Shown one piece after another: positions 19,138 through 28,396 of a stretch of DNA of 64,000 bases. Positions within the stretch are counted from its first letter, which is position 1. Every line of letters begins with the position of its first letter. A model generated the notes under the pieces. The model was not told the DNA's origin, did not search any database, and worked only from the letters and a program-made list of their open reading frames with translations. A program made the position numbers and the translations under genes. The stretch is from Pseudomonas frederiksbergensis (GTDB lineage: Bacteria; Pseudomonadota; Gammaproteobacteria; Pseudomonadales; Pseudomonadaceae): the NCBI RefSeq assembly GCF_017114915.1, contig NZ_JAAUOE010000003.1, positions 186,001 to 250,000 of the forward strand. The letters are read 5' to 3'.

Positions 19138-20428
19138 GGAAAAACTCCAGCATGGCGTCGCTGTTGACGCGATAGTTGAGGTTGCCGCAATGGCCGCCCA
19201 ATGGATAAACAGTCAAACGGTCGCCAAAGGTGCGGCGCAGAAACCCGAGGTCGCCAGGGCCGAGGATCACATCGTCGGCATTGTGCATGACGGCGATTTT
19301 CGGGCTGTCGTGCAGGTAGTCCTTGAGCGCATACAGGCTGACCTGATCGATCAGTTGCAGCACGCTGCCGCCGTCGGTGCGCGCGCGCCACATCGGAATG
19401 ACCTGCTCGGTGATGTAGCAGTCGAAATCGCACTGCAGCGCGCGTTTGAGGAATGGTGTGAGGGTGGTGCCTTCGGTGATCGGGTATTTCGGTGGCGTGA
19501 TCAGGCCGCGACGGTTGATCAGGTCCGAGGTGAAGGCGATGTCCGCCGCCGAGAAGCGGAACGAAGTGCCGATCAGCATCGCCATCTGCTCGTTGGTCAG
19601 GTGTTGCTTGGACTGCTGGAAGTCGTAGAGCAGGGCATCGTTGAGGTCGATGTAACCCTTTTGCTGGAAGTAGCGGGTCAGTTTGTCCAGCACCAGTTCA
19701 TAGAAAGTGGTGGTGTTGTTGATGCCTTTCACCTCTGTCTGTACCAGCTTGTCCAGGTTGGTGACCGAGGTGTAAAGGTTGACCGGCGGGTTGAGCAGCA
19801 AGACTTTCTTGAAGTTGAAGCTGCGACGGGTTTCATCCAGGTGGGCAACAAAGGCCGCATCCAGGGCGCCAAGGCTGTAGCCGCTCAGGAAAAAATCGGT
19901 GACCGGCAGTTTCGGGTTTTGCGCTCGCACGGCTTGCATCACCCGGTACAGGTCTTCGGCATCTTCCTTGGTTATGCCTGGGGTGGCGAAGCGCGAGGCC
20001 GCGCTCATGAAATCGTAGCTGGTGGGCGACGACAGTTGCACCACGTGATAGCCGGCCTTGTAGTAGAGCTTTTTCAGGTACTCATTGAGGGTGCTGTCGT
20101 AGCGTGCACCGGTACCGGAGATCAGGAAGATCAACGGTGCGGCTTGATCTTGCGTGGCGATGCGGTAGGTGAGTTGCTTCACTGGCCAGAAGTTGTCCGG
20201 CAGGTTGAACTCACGCTCGGGGCGCATCGTGACACTGCGATCCGACTGATTGATGTCGTCGTCCAGCGGCAATTCCGGACGCAAGTCCGGCGGTGTCGTG
20301 GCGATAGTCGCCTCGAACGGGTTGGTCAGGGGATAGCCGTAACTGGCGGCATCAATGTCGGCCGCCAGTGCGGACGCACTTAAAAACAAGCCGCCAAACA
20401 GGGCGGCGCAGCGCAAGGAGCGGAGCAT
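19130..20428 (-). CDS. Periplasmic alpha/beta hydrolase of unknown substrate
   Basis: The 432-residue protein has a signal peptide (cleavage near residue 22, ALA/A). A hydrolase fold follows: oxyanion-type LIFLISGTG, nucleophile elbow FLSGYSLGALDAAF (Ser near 197), an acid candidate in AVMHNADDVI and a late histidine in YPLGGHCGNLNYR. The catalytic triad order Ser-Asp-His fits esterases and lipases. Database names such as protein kinase sometimes attach to such proteins, but no kinase motif is visible. It is the first gene of a two-gene operon with the MlaA-like protein, which suggests work on envelope lipids. Confidence 0.75.
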   Translation of the reverse strand: MLRSLRCAALFGGLFLSASALAADIDAASYGYPLTNPFEATIATTPPDLRPELPLDDDINQSDRSVTMRPEREFNLPDNFWPVKQLTYRIATQDQAAPLIFLISGTGARYDSTLNEYLKKLYYKAGYHVVQLSSPTSYDFMSAASRFATPGITKEDAEDLYRVMQAVRAQNPKLPVTDFFLSGYSLGALDAAFVAHLDETRRSFNFKKVLLLNPPVNLYTSVTNLDKLVQTEVKGINNTTTFYELVLDKLTRYFQQKGYIDLNDALLYDFQQSKQHLTNEQMAMLIGTSFRFSAADIAFTSDLINRRGLITPPKYPITEGTTLTPFLKRALQCDFDCYITEQVIPMWRARTDGGSVLQLIDQVSLYALKDYLHDSPKIAVMHNADDVILGPGDLGFLRRTFGDRLTVYPLGGHCGNLNYRVNSDAMLEFFRG

Positions 20429-20649
20429 GACTAGATCCCTTAGAGGAAGGTGCCGAATGAAGTTCGCAGGCTATGACCATCGGATTTGGGTCAAAGTGCC
20501 ATGCATCGGCAGCAAACAGACCTGATTTCGGAGCAACGGTAGCGGGACGATACACGTTGCCGCTATTTCATGAAAAGTTAATTGATGTTAGTTGCTTACC
20601 ACGGGCGGGGGATTAAGCTGGCCGCCGATTTCGTTTATTGGAGTGCTTC

Positions 20650-21018
20650 ATGTCCCGCCGTCTGCCCGTGATTCTGCTGCTCGTTCTTCTGCCATTGTGG
20701 CTAGCCGCCAGTTATGGCGCGCGTTATGGCTTCATGGAGGATGCTCAATGGGTCGGCATCTGCGTTGACGAGGCCAGTCGCTGGGAATGCCAGGTACGCT
20801 CGAGTCTGGGCTTGATGATTCATTTCAAGGTGTTGGGCTGGGCTGCAGTGGCGGCAGCCGTGACCGGTTTTGTGCTGCCGGGCCGGGCGGGGTGGTGGCT
20901 GGCGGTGGTGGCGCTGGTGTTCGGGTTGCCAGCGCTGGCGTTGTACACCACCACGTTGGCGGTGTTTGCGGTGGTGATTGCTGCTTTGCGTCTGGTTCGG
21001 GCTTCTCGTAGTGCCTGA
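20650..21018 (+). CDS. Small inner-membrane protein, unknown function
   Basis: The 122-residue product has an N-terminal hydrophobic helix (VILLLVLLPLWLAASYGARYG), a short polar loop with two cysteines (CVDEASRWECQ), and two or three further helices in the second half. The ATG at 20650 follows GGAG by 6 bases and is preferred to the frame start 12 bases upstream. It stands alone between a divergent hydrolase operon and a REPIN. I do not recognise a family. Codon use looks native. Confidence 0.72.
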   Translation: MSRRLPVILLLVLLPLWLAASYGARYGFMEDAQWVGICVDEASRWECQVRSSLGLMIHFKVLGWAAVAAAVTGFVLPGRAGWWLAVVALVFGLPALALYTTTLAVFAVVIAALRLVRASRSA

Positions 21019-21024
21019 TAGTCA

Positions 21025-21120
21025 GCCTTCGCGAGCAAGTCGGATCGCCGCATCGCTCGCTCCTACAGAACAGTGTCGTTCAACAACCCTGTAGGAGCGA
21101 GGCTTGCCCGCGAAGAGGCC
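21025..21120. repeat. REPIN
   Basis: GCCTTCGCGAGCAAGTCGG and TAGGAGCGAGGCTTGCCCGC arms face each other between the convergent small membrane protein and GH17 genes. The left arm is partly degenerate. Confidence 0.88.
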
Positions 21121-21137
21121 ATTAAACACGCTGAAGA

Positions 21138-22691
21138 TCAGCCCTTGTGAACCCGCAAGCTGCGCCACAATGCCGCCACCATCAACATACTCACCAGCGC
21201 CCAGCCCCATGCCTGCTGGTTCTGCAAGCCTTCACGAAACAGTTGCGGCGCAATGCCGGCGCCGATAATGAAGGTCAGCAGGGCGATCTCCCGACGCGGC
21301 ACGCTGACCGGGCGGCACAGGTACACCAGCGCCGGCAGGACGAAGGCGACGCTCGGGAAGCTGCGATAACGCGGGTCGAACACCAGCTCCAGCATCATCA
21401 CCGCCGCGGCAAAACCTGCCGTCGCCAGCCACCAGCCGGCTCGACGCTCCAGTGCATTGAAGGCGCGCTCACGCCAACCGGTGCGGGCGCTCAAGGTCAG
21501 TGCGGCATGGGCCAGCACCAATAGATTCAACCCCGTCAGCAAGGCGACCCACAACCATTCACTGGCAAACCGGGTGGTGACGCGGGCCAGGTCGCCCCAG
21601 GCGCCGATCGAACAGGCCGCCAGGGCACCGAGCAGTGGCAGCACCAACGCTGCGCGAGTGCTGCGAACGCGACCGCCCAGGATCAACGTACCGATGAAGA
21701 TCAAACCGCTCACCGCCAGCCATTGCGACCAGTACGGCACGTTCGAGACCGGCCCGGCGAGTACGCCTTTGTCTTGGCGATCGGCGTCGAACAGTCCCCA
21801 GTAACCTCCCACAGCACCTTCACTGGCGCGTTTCCAGGGCTGGTCGAACGCCTCGATCAGGTTGTAATGCCAGCCTTGCTGCTCGGCTATGGCGACAAAA
21901 CCGCGAATGAATTTGGCTTCGTTGACCCGGCTCGGCAGCGCCGTTTCGCGCTGGCGACCTTCGCTCGGCCAACCGGTTTCACCAATCATCACGTCCTTGG
22001 GCGCGAACCTGTTGCCGAACACCTGACGCACTTCGGCCACATGCTGCAGCGCGGCGTCGATGTTCGACGGCTCGTCTTCCCAGTACGGCAACAAATGGAT
22101 GGTCAGGAAGTCCACCGCCGGGGCGACTTCGGGGTGTTTGAGCCAGAATTCCCAGACGTCGGCGTAGGTCACCGGCTGTTTGACCTGGCTTTTGACTTTG
22201 TTGATCAACGTTGCCAGCTGCGCGCCGGTGACTTCCTTGCGCAGCAGGGTTTCGTTGCCGACGATGACCGAGGTCACCACATCGGCGTTGGCATTGGCCG
22301 AGGCGATCAGCAGATCGACTTCCTTGGCGGTGTCCACCGGGTTGCTGTTGACCCAGGCGCCGATCATCAGTTTCAAACCGTGCTTGCGCGCCAGTTCGGG
22401 CAGATCCTGGAGGCCAGTCATGGAATAGGTGCGAATACATTCGAAACGGGTCGCCAGCAGCGCGAGGTCAGCGTCCATGCGCTCGGGTCGCAGTTTGAAC
22501 GGTACATCGAACGGTGACTGATCCTTGTCGAACGGGGTGTAGGAGGCGCATTGCAGTTTGTGCGTTGCGCTGGCCACCTCCGGCAGGATCACCGGTTTGC
22601 CGAGGCCGTACCAGAAGCCGCCGAGGGCAAACAGCCCCAGCAGGCAAGCGAAAAGATAAGCCAAAAAAGGAAAGCGTGATGTCGCGGGCAT
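21138..22691 (-). CDS. Membrane-anchored glycoside hydrolase family 17 (beta-1,3-glucan enzyme)
   Basis: The 517-residue product has an N-terminal signal anchor (about residues 8-28), a GH17 barrel (about residues 40-310), then a membrane domain of six or more helices. The acid/base glutamate is in SVIVGNETLLR and the nucleophile glutamate in MIGETGWPSEG, as in bacterial beta-1,3-glucanases and glucosyltransferases. The ATG at 22691 is the only start that places a signal anchor at the N-terminus; the longer frame upstream is not coding-like. The likely role is trimming or branching of periplasmic or exported beta-glucan; no glucan synthase gene adjoins. Confidence 0.85.
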   Translation of the reverse strand: MPATSRFPFLAYLFACLLGLFALGGFWYGLGKPVILPEVASATHKLQCASYTPFDKDQSPFDVPFKLRPERMDADLALLATRFECIRTYSMTGLQDLPELARKHGLKLMIGAWVNSNPVDTAKEVDLLIASANANADVVTSVIVGNETLLRKEVTGAQLATLINKVKSQVKQPVTYADVWEFWLKHPEVAPAVDFLTIHLLPYWEDEPSNIDAALQHVAEVRQVFGNRFAPKDVMIGETGWPSEGRQRETALPSRVNEAKFIRGFVAIAEQQGWHYNLIEAFDQPWKRASEGAVGGYWGLFDADRQDKGVLAGPVSNVPYWSQWLAVSGLIFIGTLILGGRVRSTRAALVLPLLGALAACSIGAWGDLARVTTRFASEWLWVALLTGLNLLVLAHAALTLSARTGWRERAFNALERRAGWWLATAGFAAAVMMLELVFDPRYRSFPSVAFVLPALVYLCRPVSVPRREIALLTFIIGAGIAPQLFREGLQNQQAWGWALVSMLMVAALWRSLRVHKG

Positions 22692-23019
22692 GTTCAGGCC
22701 GTCTGGGAGCAAAGCGGCGCATGTTACCTGCATTTGTCCCGCGCTTGGTGGCCGGCATGATTTTGACATGCAAAGTTTGGGCGGGTCGGCCGAGGCATTT
22801 GCGACGGTCGCAATTAATGGCCTTCTGATGTCGTTTCTCGATGCCTTGATGTCGCTGACAGAGCAGGTCACTGTTGGCGTCAGGTTGATGATCGACACGT
22901 CAGTACTCCACTGATAATCGAGCGAGTTTGCGGTCAGGCGTGATGGGGGCGCTGTGCACCATAAAAATACGTTGAGCGACTCGGCATCCGTCGAGTGCAG
23001 CACTTTCGGGGAAGTAACG
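22692..23019. promoter_or_regulatory. Intergenic region between the divergent GH17 and betaine-binding genes
   Basis: These 328 bases hold no convincing gene; the open frames crossing it lack start sites and family similarity. Both flanking genes must be transcribed from here. I could not identify a confident -35/-10 pair or operator. Confidence 0.5.
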
Positions 23020-23871
23020 ATGAAGATGCGACGACTCTTGGGCGCAGGTGCCGCTTTGGTGCTGGCGATCAGCTCTACTATGGCTAGCGCTGAAGGCAAG
23101 GCAGTGACGATCGGTTATGTCGACGGCTGGTCGGACAGCGTCGCCACGACCAACGTGGCAGCAGAAGTGATCAGGCAGAAACTCGGTTATGACGTGAAGC
23201 TGCAAGCCGTTGCCACCGGAATCATGTGGCAAGGCGTGGCCACCGGCAAACTCGACGCCATGTTGTCGGCGTGGCTGCCCGTGACCCACGGTGAATACTG
23301 GGCCAAGAACAAGGATCAGGTCGTCGATTACGGCCCGAACTTCAAGGACGCAAAAATCGGTCTGATCGTGCCGGAGTACGTCAAGGCCAAGTCTATTGCC
23401 GATCTGAAAACCGATGACAGCTTCAAAAATCGCATCGTCGGCATCGACGCCGGTTCGGGTGTGATGCTCAAGTCCGAGCAGGCCATCAAGGATTACGACC
23501 TGACCGGCTATCAACTCAAGGCCAGTTCCGGCGCCGGCATGATCGCCGAGCTGACCCGTGCCGAGAAGAAGAACGAATCCATTGCTGTCACCGGTTGGGT
23601 GCCGCACTGGATGTTCGCCAAGTGGAAACTGCGCTTCCTGGAAGACCCGAAAGGCGTTTACGGCGCGGCTGAAACCGTGAACAGCATCGGCAGCAAGGAG
23701 CTGGCAACCAAAGCGCCTGAAGTCGCGAAGTTCCTGAAGACCTTCCAGTGGGCGTCGAAAGACGAAATCGGCGAAGTCATGTTGGCGATTCAAGAGGGCG
23801 CCAAGCCTGAAGCCGCAGCGAAAGACTGGGTGGCCAAACACCCGGATCGCGTTGCCGACTGGACCAAATGA
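23020..23871 (+). CDS. betX: Glycine betaine/choline-type ABC substrate-binding protein
   Basis: The 283-residue periplasmic protein belongs to the OpuAC/ProX-like binding proteins: a signal peptide ending MASA/E near residue 25, then IGYVDGWSDSVATTNV, the aromatic-cage segment LDAMLSAWLPVTHGEYW, and a late VTGWVPHWMFAKWKLRFLED. The ATG at 23020 sets the signal peptide at the N-terminus. No permease genes adjoin, so it is an orphan component. The order binding protein, DUF485, symporter resembles that around the betaine-specific BetX of P. aeruginosa, which shares a core transporter elsewhere; the symbol rests on that comparison. Confidence 0.78.
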   Translation: MKMRRLLGAGAALVLAISSTMASAEGKAVTIGYVDGWSDSVATTNVAAEVIRQKLGYDVKLQAVATGIMWQGVATGKLDAMLSAWLPVTHGEYWAKNKDQVVDYGPNFKDAKIGLIVPEYVKAKSIADLKTDDSFKNRIVGIDAGSGVMLKSEQAIKDYDLTGYQLKASSGAGMIAELTRAEKKNESIAVTGWVPHWMFAKWKLRFLEDPKGVYGAAETVNSIGSKELATKAPEVAKFLKTFQWASKDEIGEVMLAIQEGAKPEAAAKDWVAKHPDRVADWTK

Positions 23872-23902
23872 TTTGAGCTGAAGCGTCTGTTCAGCGCATT
23901 AC

Positions 23903-23938
23903 AAGGCCCCTTGGCTTAACTGCCAAGGGGCCTTTTGC
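23903..23938 (+). terminator. Rho-independent terminator after betX
   Basis: A 13-base perfect stem AAGGCCCCTTGGC/GCCAAGGGGCCTT with a six-base loop, followed by TTGCTTTT. It separates betX from the acetate permease operon. Confidence 0.92.
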
Positions 23939-24056
23939 TTTTCGGTAGGGGCAAGACAGTCATGTCGTTCTAATACTAAGGTCGTCTGGAACCTGTCCGG
24001 CAGCCGCATAGAGTGGATACCGTTCCAACTAAATCTGTGCTGCGAGGATAAAAACA

Positions 24057-24368
24057 ATGAACGACAGCATTTACCTCTCGATTCAAAACAGCCCGCGCTT
24101 CAAGGAGCTGGTTAGCAAGAGGGAACGATTCGCCTGGATTCTTTCAGCGATCATGCTTGGGCTGTACTCCGGATTCATCCTGTTGATCGCTTACGGGCCG
24201 CATATTCTGGGCACGAAAATCAGCCCCGAGTCTTCGATAACCTGGGGCATTCCGATCGGCGTCGGGCTGATTGTTTCGGCCTTTATCCTGACCGGTATCT
24301 ACGTGCGACGCGCCAACGGCGAGTTCGACGACTTGAACAATGCGATTCTCAAGGAGGCTCAGCAATGA
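24057..24368 (+). CDS. yjcH: DUF485 small membrane protein (YjcH-like)
   Basis: The 103-residue protein has two transmembrane helices (about residues 28-48 and 62-84) and the DUF485 features [13 protein letters not shown] and a short tail with [10 protein letters not shown]. Such proteins are encoded immediately upstream of acetate permease genes, as E. coli yjcH is with actP. Its stop overlaps the actP start by four bases. It probably assists assembly or regulation of the carrier. Confidence 0.92.
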   Translation: MNDSIYLSIQNSPRFKELVSKRERFAWILSAIMLGLYSGFILLIAYGPHILGTKISPESSITWGIPIGVGLIVSAFILTGIYVRRANGEFDDLNNAILKEAQQ

Positions 24369-26023
24369 TCCGGCGTCTAATGGCTCTATTGAGCATCGCA
24401 GCCTTTGCACCGGGCGCCTGGGCGGCCGAAGCCCTGACGGGAGCCGTGCAAAAACAACCACTCAACATTTCCGCCATCCTGATGTTCGTGGTGTTCGTCG
24501 GTGCAACCCTGTGCATCACCTACTGGGCGTCCAAACGCAACAAGTCGGCGGCCGACTACTATGCGGCGGGCGGCAAGATCACCGGTTTCCAGAACGGCCT
24601 GGCGATTGCCGGTGACTACATGTCCGCTGCATCCTTCCTGGGTATTTCCGCGCTGGTTTTTACCTCCGGCTACGACGGCCTGATCTACTCGATTGGCTTC
24701 CTGGTGGGCTGGCCGATCATTCTGTTCCTGATCGCCGAGCGCCTGCGTAACCTGGGCAAGTACACCTTTGCCGACGTGGCGTCCTATCGCCTGGGGCAAA
24801 CCCAGATCCGCTCGCTGTCGGCGTGCGGTTCGCTGGTGGTGGTGGCGTTCTACCTGATCGCGCAAATGGTCGGCGCCGGCAAGCTGATCCAGCTGCTGTT
24901 CGGTCTGGACTACCACGTTGCGGTGATCCTGGTGGGTATCCTGATGTGCGCCTACGTGCTGTTCGGCGGCATGCTGGCGACTACCTGGGTGCAGATCATC
25001 AAGGCAGTGCTGTTGCTGTCCGGTGCCTCGTTCATGGCGCTGATGGTGATGAAGTACGTCAACTTCGACTTCAACACGCTGTTCTCCGAGGCGGTCAAGG
25101 TTCACGCCAAAGGTGAAGCGATCATGAGCCCGGGCGGCCTGGTGAAAGACCCGATCTCGGCGTTCTCCCTCGGCCTGGCACTGATGTTCGGTACCGCTGG
25201 CTTGCCGCACATTCTGATGCGTTTCTTCACGGTGAGTGACGCGAAAGAAGCGCGTAAAAGCGTGCTGTATGCAACCGGCTTCATTGGCTACTTCTACATC
25301 CTGACCTTCATCATCGGTTTCGGCGCGATCCTGCTGGTCAGCACCAACCCGGCCTTTAAAGATGCGGCTGGCGCGCTGTTGGGCGGCAACAACATGGCGG
25401 CGGTGCATTTGGCCAATGCGGTGGGTGGCAGTGTGTTCCTGGGCTTCATCTCGGCGGTGGCGTTCGCGACCATCCTGGCGGTGGTAGCCGGTCTGACCCT
25501 GGCCGGTGCTTCGGCGGTGTCCCATGACCTGTATGCCAGTGTGATCAAGAAGGGCAAGGCCAACGAGAAGGACGAGATCCGCGTCTCGAAAATCACCACC
25601 ATCGCCCTGGCGGTGCTGGCGATCGGCCTGGGCATTCTGTTCGAGAAGCAGAACATCGCGTTCATGGTGGGCCTGGCGTTCTCCATCGCGGCGAGCTGCA
25701 ACTTCCCGGTGCTGCTGCTTTCCATGTACTGGAAGAAACTGACGACTCGCGGTGCGATGGTCGGCGGCTGGCTGGGTCTGGTCAGTGCTGTTGGCTTGAT
25801 GGTACTGGGGCCAACCATCTGGGTGCAGATCATGGGTCACGAGAAGGCGATCTTCCCGTATGAATACCCGGCACTGTTCTCCATGATCATTGCCTTTATC
25901 GGGATCTGGTTCTTCTCGGTCACCGACAAATCGGCTGAGGGCGTTAACGAGCGGGCGTTGTTCTTCCCGCAGTTCGTGCGTTCGCAGACCGGGTTGGGGG
26001 CGAGTGGGGCGGTTGCGCACTGA
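24365..26023 (+). CDS. actP: Cation/acetate symporter ActP
   Basis: The 552-residue sodium:solute symporter has an N-terminal signal-like segment ending near residue 20 (AWA/A), then thirteen or so helices. Family motifs are [23 protein letters not shown] in pieces ([14 protein letters not shown]), [11 protein letters not shown], and the SSF signature region [15 protein letters not shown]. It imports short-chain carboxylates such as acetate and glycolate. It forms an operon with the DUF485 gene and ends before a terminator. Glycolate uptake would feed the gcl operon in the same window, an inference only. Confidence 0.93.
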   Translation: MIRRLMALLSIAAFAPGAWAAEALTGAVQKQPLNISAILMFVVFVGATLCITYWASKRNKSAADYYAAGGKITGFQNGLAIAGDYMSAASFLGISALVFTSGYDGLIYSIGFLVGWPIILFLIAERLRNLGKYTFADVASYRLGQTQIRSLSACGSLVVVAFYLIAQMVGAGKLIQLLFGLDYHVAVILVGILMCAYVLFGGMLATTWVQIIKAVLLLSGASFMALMVMKYVNFDFNTLFSEAVKVHAKGEAIMSPGGLVKDPISAFSLGLALMFGTAGLPHILMRFFTVSDAKEARKSVLYATGFIGYFYILTFIIGFGAILLVSTNPAFKDAAGALLGGNNMAAVHLANAVGGSVFLGFISAVAFATILAVVAGLTLAGASAVSHDLYASVIKKGKANEKDEIRVSKITTIALAVLAIGLGILFEKQNIAFMVGLAFSIAASCNFPVLLLSMYWKKLTTRGAMVGGWLGLVSAVGLMVLGPTIWVQIMGHEKAIFPYEYPALFSMIIAFIGIWFFSVTDKSAEGVNERALFFPQFVRSQTGLGASGAVAH

Positions 26024-26060
26024 GGCTTTGAGTTTCTATATATAAGCTGAGCTACACACA

Positions 26061-26092
26061 ATGCCCCGGTCGAGAGATCGGGGCATTTTTAT
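26061..26092 (+). terminator. Rho-independent terminator of actP
   Basis: ATGCCCCG and CGGGGCAT close a hairpin and run into TTTTTATT, 38 bases after the stop. Confidence 0.9.
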
Positions 26093-26093
26093 T

Positions 26094-26300
26094 GGGCGGT
26101 TATCGCCCTTTGTACAAGGAGCGAGGGCACCCTGAGCCTAGGCGAAGGGCCGAACGAAAGGGGCAAAAGCGCTTTGGTTACTTTCGCCTGGGCCGGCATT
26201 CCGGCTTTTCGAAAGTGACCCGCCGTAAGGGCGGTACCCTAAGTGGCCGTTACCGCAGAAATGGATATGTACCCAACCCAAGCAGCCATTACCGCCCAAA
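26094..26300. repeat. Probable degenerate interspersed repeat between actP and gltA
   Basis: About 200 bases between two terminators with no gene. They contain GGTTACTTTCGCC and CGAAAGTGACCCGCCGTAAG, an imperfect inverted pair that resembles a repeat common in P. fluorescens genomes. A 100-codon frame crosses it but has no ribosome site and reads low-complexity basic sequence. Confidence 0.5.
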
Positions 26301-26303
26301 CAA

Positions 26304-26333
26304 AAACGGCCTCTATAAAAATAGAGGCCGTTT
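26304..26333 (-). terminator. Rho-independent terminator of gltA
   Basis: Thirteen-base perfect stem AAACGGCCTCTAT/ATAGAGGCCGTTT with an AAAA loop. On the minus strand it continues into a T-run, 39 bases after the gltA stop. Confidence 0.9.
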
Positions 26334-26371
26334 CCGGTGCAACTTAAGACGCTATCGCCAGACAGGTCTTA

Positions 26372-27658
26372 TCAGCGGTCTTCAAGCTTGGTGATGTCAC
26401 GCGACTCGTAGCCGGTGTACAACTGGCGTGGGCGGCCGATCTTGTACGGGCTGGAGAGCATTTCTTTCCAGTGGGAGATCCAGCCGACGGTCCGCGCCAG
26501 GGCGAAGATCACGGTGAACATGCTGGTCGGAATGCCGATCGCCTTGAGGATGATCCCCGAGTAGAAGTCGACGTTCGGGTACAGCGAGCGTTCGATGAAG
26601 TACGGGTCGGTCAGGGCGATCTCCTCCAGGCGCATGGCCAGTTCGAGTTGCGGATCGTTGGTGATGCCCAGTTCCTTCAGCACTTCGTCGCAGGTCTGCT
26701 TCATGACGGTAGCGCGTGGGTCGCGGTTTTTGTAAACCCGGTGACCGAAGCCCATCAGTTTGAACGGATCGTTCTTGTCCTTGGCCTTGGCGATGAACTT
26801 GTCGATGTTCGAGACATCGCCGATTTCATCGAGCATGGTCAGCACGGCTTCGTTCGCACCGCCGTGGGCAGGGCCCCACAGTGCAGCGATACCGGCGGCA
26901 ATGCAGGCGAACGGGTTGGCGCCCGACGAGCCGGCCAGACGTACGGTGGAGGTCGATGCGTTCTGTTCGTGGTCGGCATGGAGGATGAAGATCCGGTCCA
27001 TGGCCTTGGCGAGTACCGGGCTGATCGGTTTGATCTCGCACGGGGTGTTGAACATCATGTGCAGGAAGTTTTCCGCGTACGACAGGTCGTTGCGCGGGTA
27101 CATCATGGGTTGGCCCATGGAGTACTTGTAAACCATGGCGGCCAGGGTCGGCATCTTGGCAACCAGGCGGACCGCGGAGATCTCGCGATGCTGCGGGTTA
27201 TTGATGTCGAGGGAATCGTGGTAGAACGCCGAGAGGGCGCCAACTACACCACACATGACGGCCATCGGGTGGGCGTCGCGACGGAAGCCGTTGAAGAAGG
27301 TCTTCAGCTGCTCGTGGACCATGGTGTGGTTCTTCACGGTGCCGACGAACTGGGCCTTTTGCTCTGCGGTCGGCAGCTCGCCGTTGAGCAGCAGGTAGCA
27401 GGTTTCCAGGTAGTCCGACTTTTCAGCCAGCTGTTCGATCGGGTAGCCGCGGTGCAGCAGAATGCCGTTATCGCCATCGATATAGGTGATCTTCGACTCG
27501 CAGGAGGCAGTCGACATGAAACCAGGGTCAAAGGTGAAACGGCCCGTGGCCGTCAGGCCCCGCACGTCGATTACATCGGGACCAACGGTGCCGGTTAAAA
27601 TGGGCAGCTCGACGGGGGCTGCGCCCTCGATGATCAACTGCGCTTTTTTGTCAGCCAT
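26372..27658 (-). CDS. gltA: Citrate synthase (type II)
   Basis: The 428-residue enzyme condenses acetyl-CoA and oxaloacetate into citrate. The catalytic segments are [12 protein letters not shown] (His near 265) and [13 protein letters not shown] (His near 306), with the catalytic Asp in the late [10 protein letters not shown] region. Length and the N-terminal extension fit the hexameric NADH-sensitive type of Gram-negative bacteria. A strong AGGAGG lies 5 bases upstream of the ATG. It diverges from sdhCDAB across 363 bases. Confidence 0.97.
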   Translation of the reverse strand: MADKKAQLIIEGAAPVELPILTGTVGPDVIDVRGLTATGRFTFDPGFMSTASCESKITYIDGDNGILLHRGYPIEQLAEKSDYLETCYLLLNGELPTAEQKAQFVGTVKNHTMVHEQLKTFFNGFRRDAHPMAVMCGVVGALSAFYHDSLDINNPQHREISAVRLVAKMPTLAAMVYKYSMGQPMMYPRNDLSYAENFLHMMFNTPCEIKPISPVLAKAMDRIFILHADHEQNASTSTVRLAGSSGANPFACIAAGIAALWGPAHGGANEAVLTMLDEIGDVSNIDKFIAKAKDKNDPFKLMGFGHRVYKNRDPRATVMKQTCDEVLKELGITNDPQLELAMRLEEIALTDPYFIERSLYPNVDFYSGIILKAIGIPTSMFTVIFALARTVGWISHWKEMLSSPYKIGRPRQLYTGYESRDITKLEDR

Positions 27659-27716
27659 GTGGCCTCCTATTTATGCTTGAAATCATCAGACAGACCCCCC
27701 ACGCAGGGCCCGCACC

Positions 27717-27744
27717 ACTATAGTGAGATAAATTCGAATGTCAA
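27717..27744 (-). promoter_or_regulatory. Predicted sigma-70 promoter of gltA
   Basis: On the minus strand TTGACA (27739-27744) and TATAGT (27717-27722) are 16 bases apart, about 60 bases before the start codon. Confidence 0.75.
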
Positions 27745-27858
27745 TTTGCCTAAAGTCTTGCTCCAGAAGGCTTTAACCGGACTTTTTTCTCGAAATTGCC
27801 TGCCGTTTACGCCTTTTATGTCGCTTGTGCAATCCACTATTAGGGGAAGGTGAACGCG

Positions 27859-27887
27859 TTGTCATTAGTAGCCTAACTGTCTATACT
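27859..27887 (+). promoter_or_regulatory. Predicted sigma-70 promoter of sdhCDAB
   Basis: TTGTCA and TATACT with 17-base spacing. The leader to sdhC would be about 130 bases. The two divergent promoters are about 115 bases apart, so one regulator could reach both. Confidence 0.75.
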
Positions 27888-28021
27888 CGGCCACCGACCG
27901 CCAGGGGCTTTTGGGCCTGCTTTATTGGGGGTCGCATCCCTGGGTGGTGGTTACCTGACCAGTGCACTCCCCAACAACTTTGCCCTGATTGTTAGGGGCT
28001 CTTCAGTGTGAAAAAAAAGCC

Positions 28022-28396
28022 GTGAAAAGCCAACGACCTGTAAACCTAGACCTAAGGACCATCAAACTCCCCATCACCGGCGTTACGTCGTTTCTTCACC
28101 GTGTTTCCGGCATCATCCTCTTCCTGGGCCTTGGCTTCATGCTGTATGCATTGGGCAAGTCTCTGGGTTCCGAGGAAGGTTTTGCCGAGGTGAAGGCATG
28201 CTTGACCAGTCCGCTGGCCAAGTTCGTAGCATGGGGCCTCCTGTCCGCTCTTCTGTATCACCTGGTAGCCGGTGTGCGCCATTTGATCATGGACATGGGC
28301 ATCGGTGAGACGCTGGAAGGCGGCAAGCTGGGCTCGCAAATCATTATCGCCGTATCTGCGGTGTTGATCGTTCTGGCGGGAGTTTGGATATGGTAA
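28022..28396 (+). CDS. sdhC: Succinate dehydrogenase cytochrome b556 subunit
   Basis: The 124-residue membrane anchor binds heme b and ubiquinone. It has the conserved RPVNLDLRTIKLPITGVTSF start in short form and the SFLHRVSGIILF signature, three helices, and the heme-ligand histidine in LLYHLVAGVRHLIMD. The GTG at 28022 is preferred since it gives the family N-terminus VKSQRPVN (read as Met); the upstream extension to 27989 lacks similarity. There is no strong Shine-Dalgarno. It overlaps sdhD by 7 bases. Confidence 0.93.
   Translation: MKSQRPVNLDLRTIKLPITGVTSFLHRVSGIILFLGLGFMLYALGKSLGSEEGFAEVKACLTSPLAKFVAWGLLSALLYHLVAGVRHLIMDMGIGETLEGGKLGSQIIIAVSAVLIVLAGVWIW

Noticed and set aside
22692..23019. 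Upstream extension of the GH17 frame to 23099 and of the betX frame to 22954
   Set aside because: Neither extension has a ribosome site or places a signal peptide at the N-terminus; the shorter starts at 22691 and 23020 do.
24386..26020. 544-codon minus-strand frame opposite actP
   Set aside because: Charged, His/Gln/Arg-rich product typical of the complement of a membrane-protein gene.
26304..26333. A small RNA between actP and gltA
   Set aside because: The stem with AAAA loop and minus-strand T-run is fully explained as the gltA terminator; no promoter was found close by.
26092..26394. 100-codon plus-strand frame between actP and gltA
   Set aside because: It lies within repeat-like sequence and runs into the gltA terminator and gene end, with no ribosome site.
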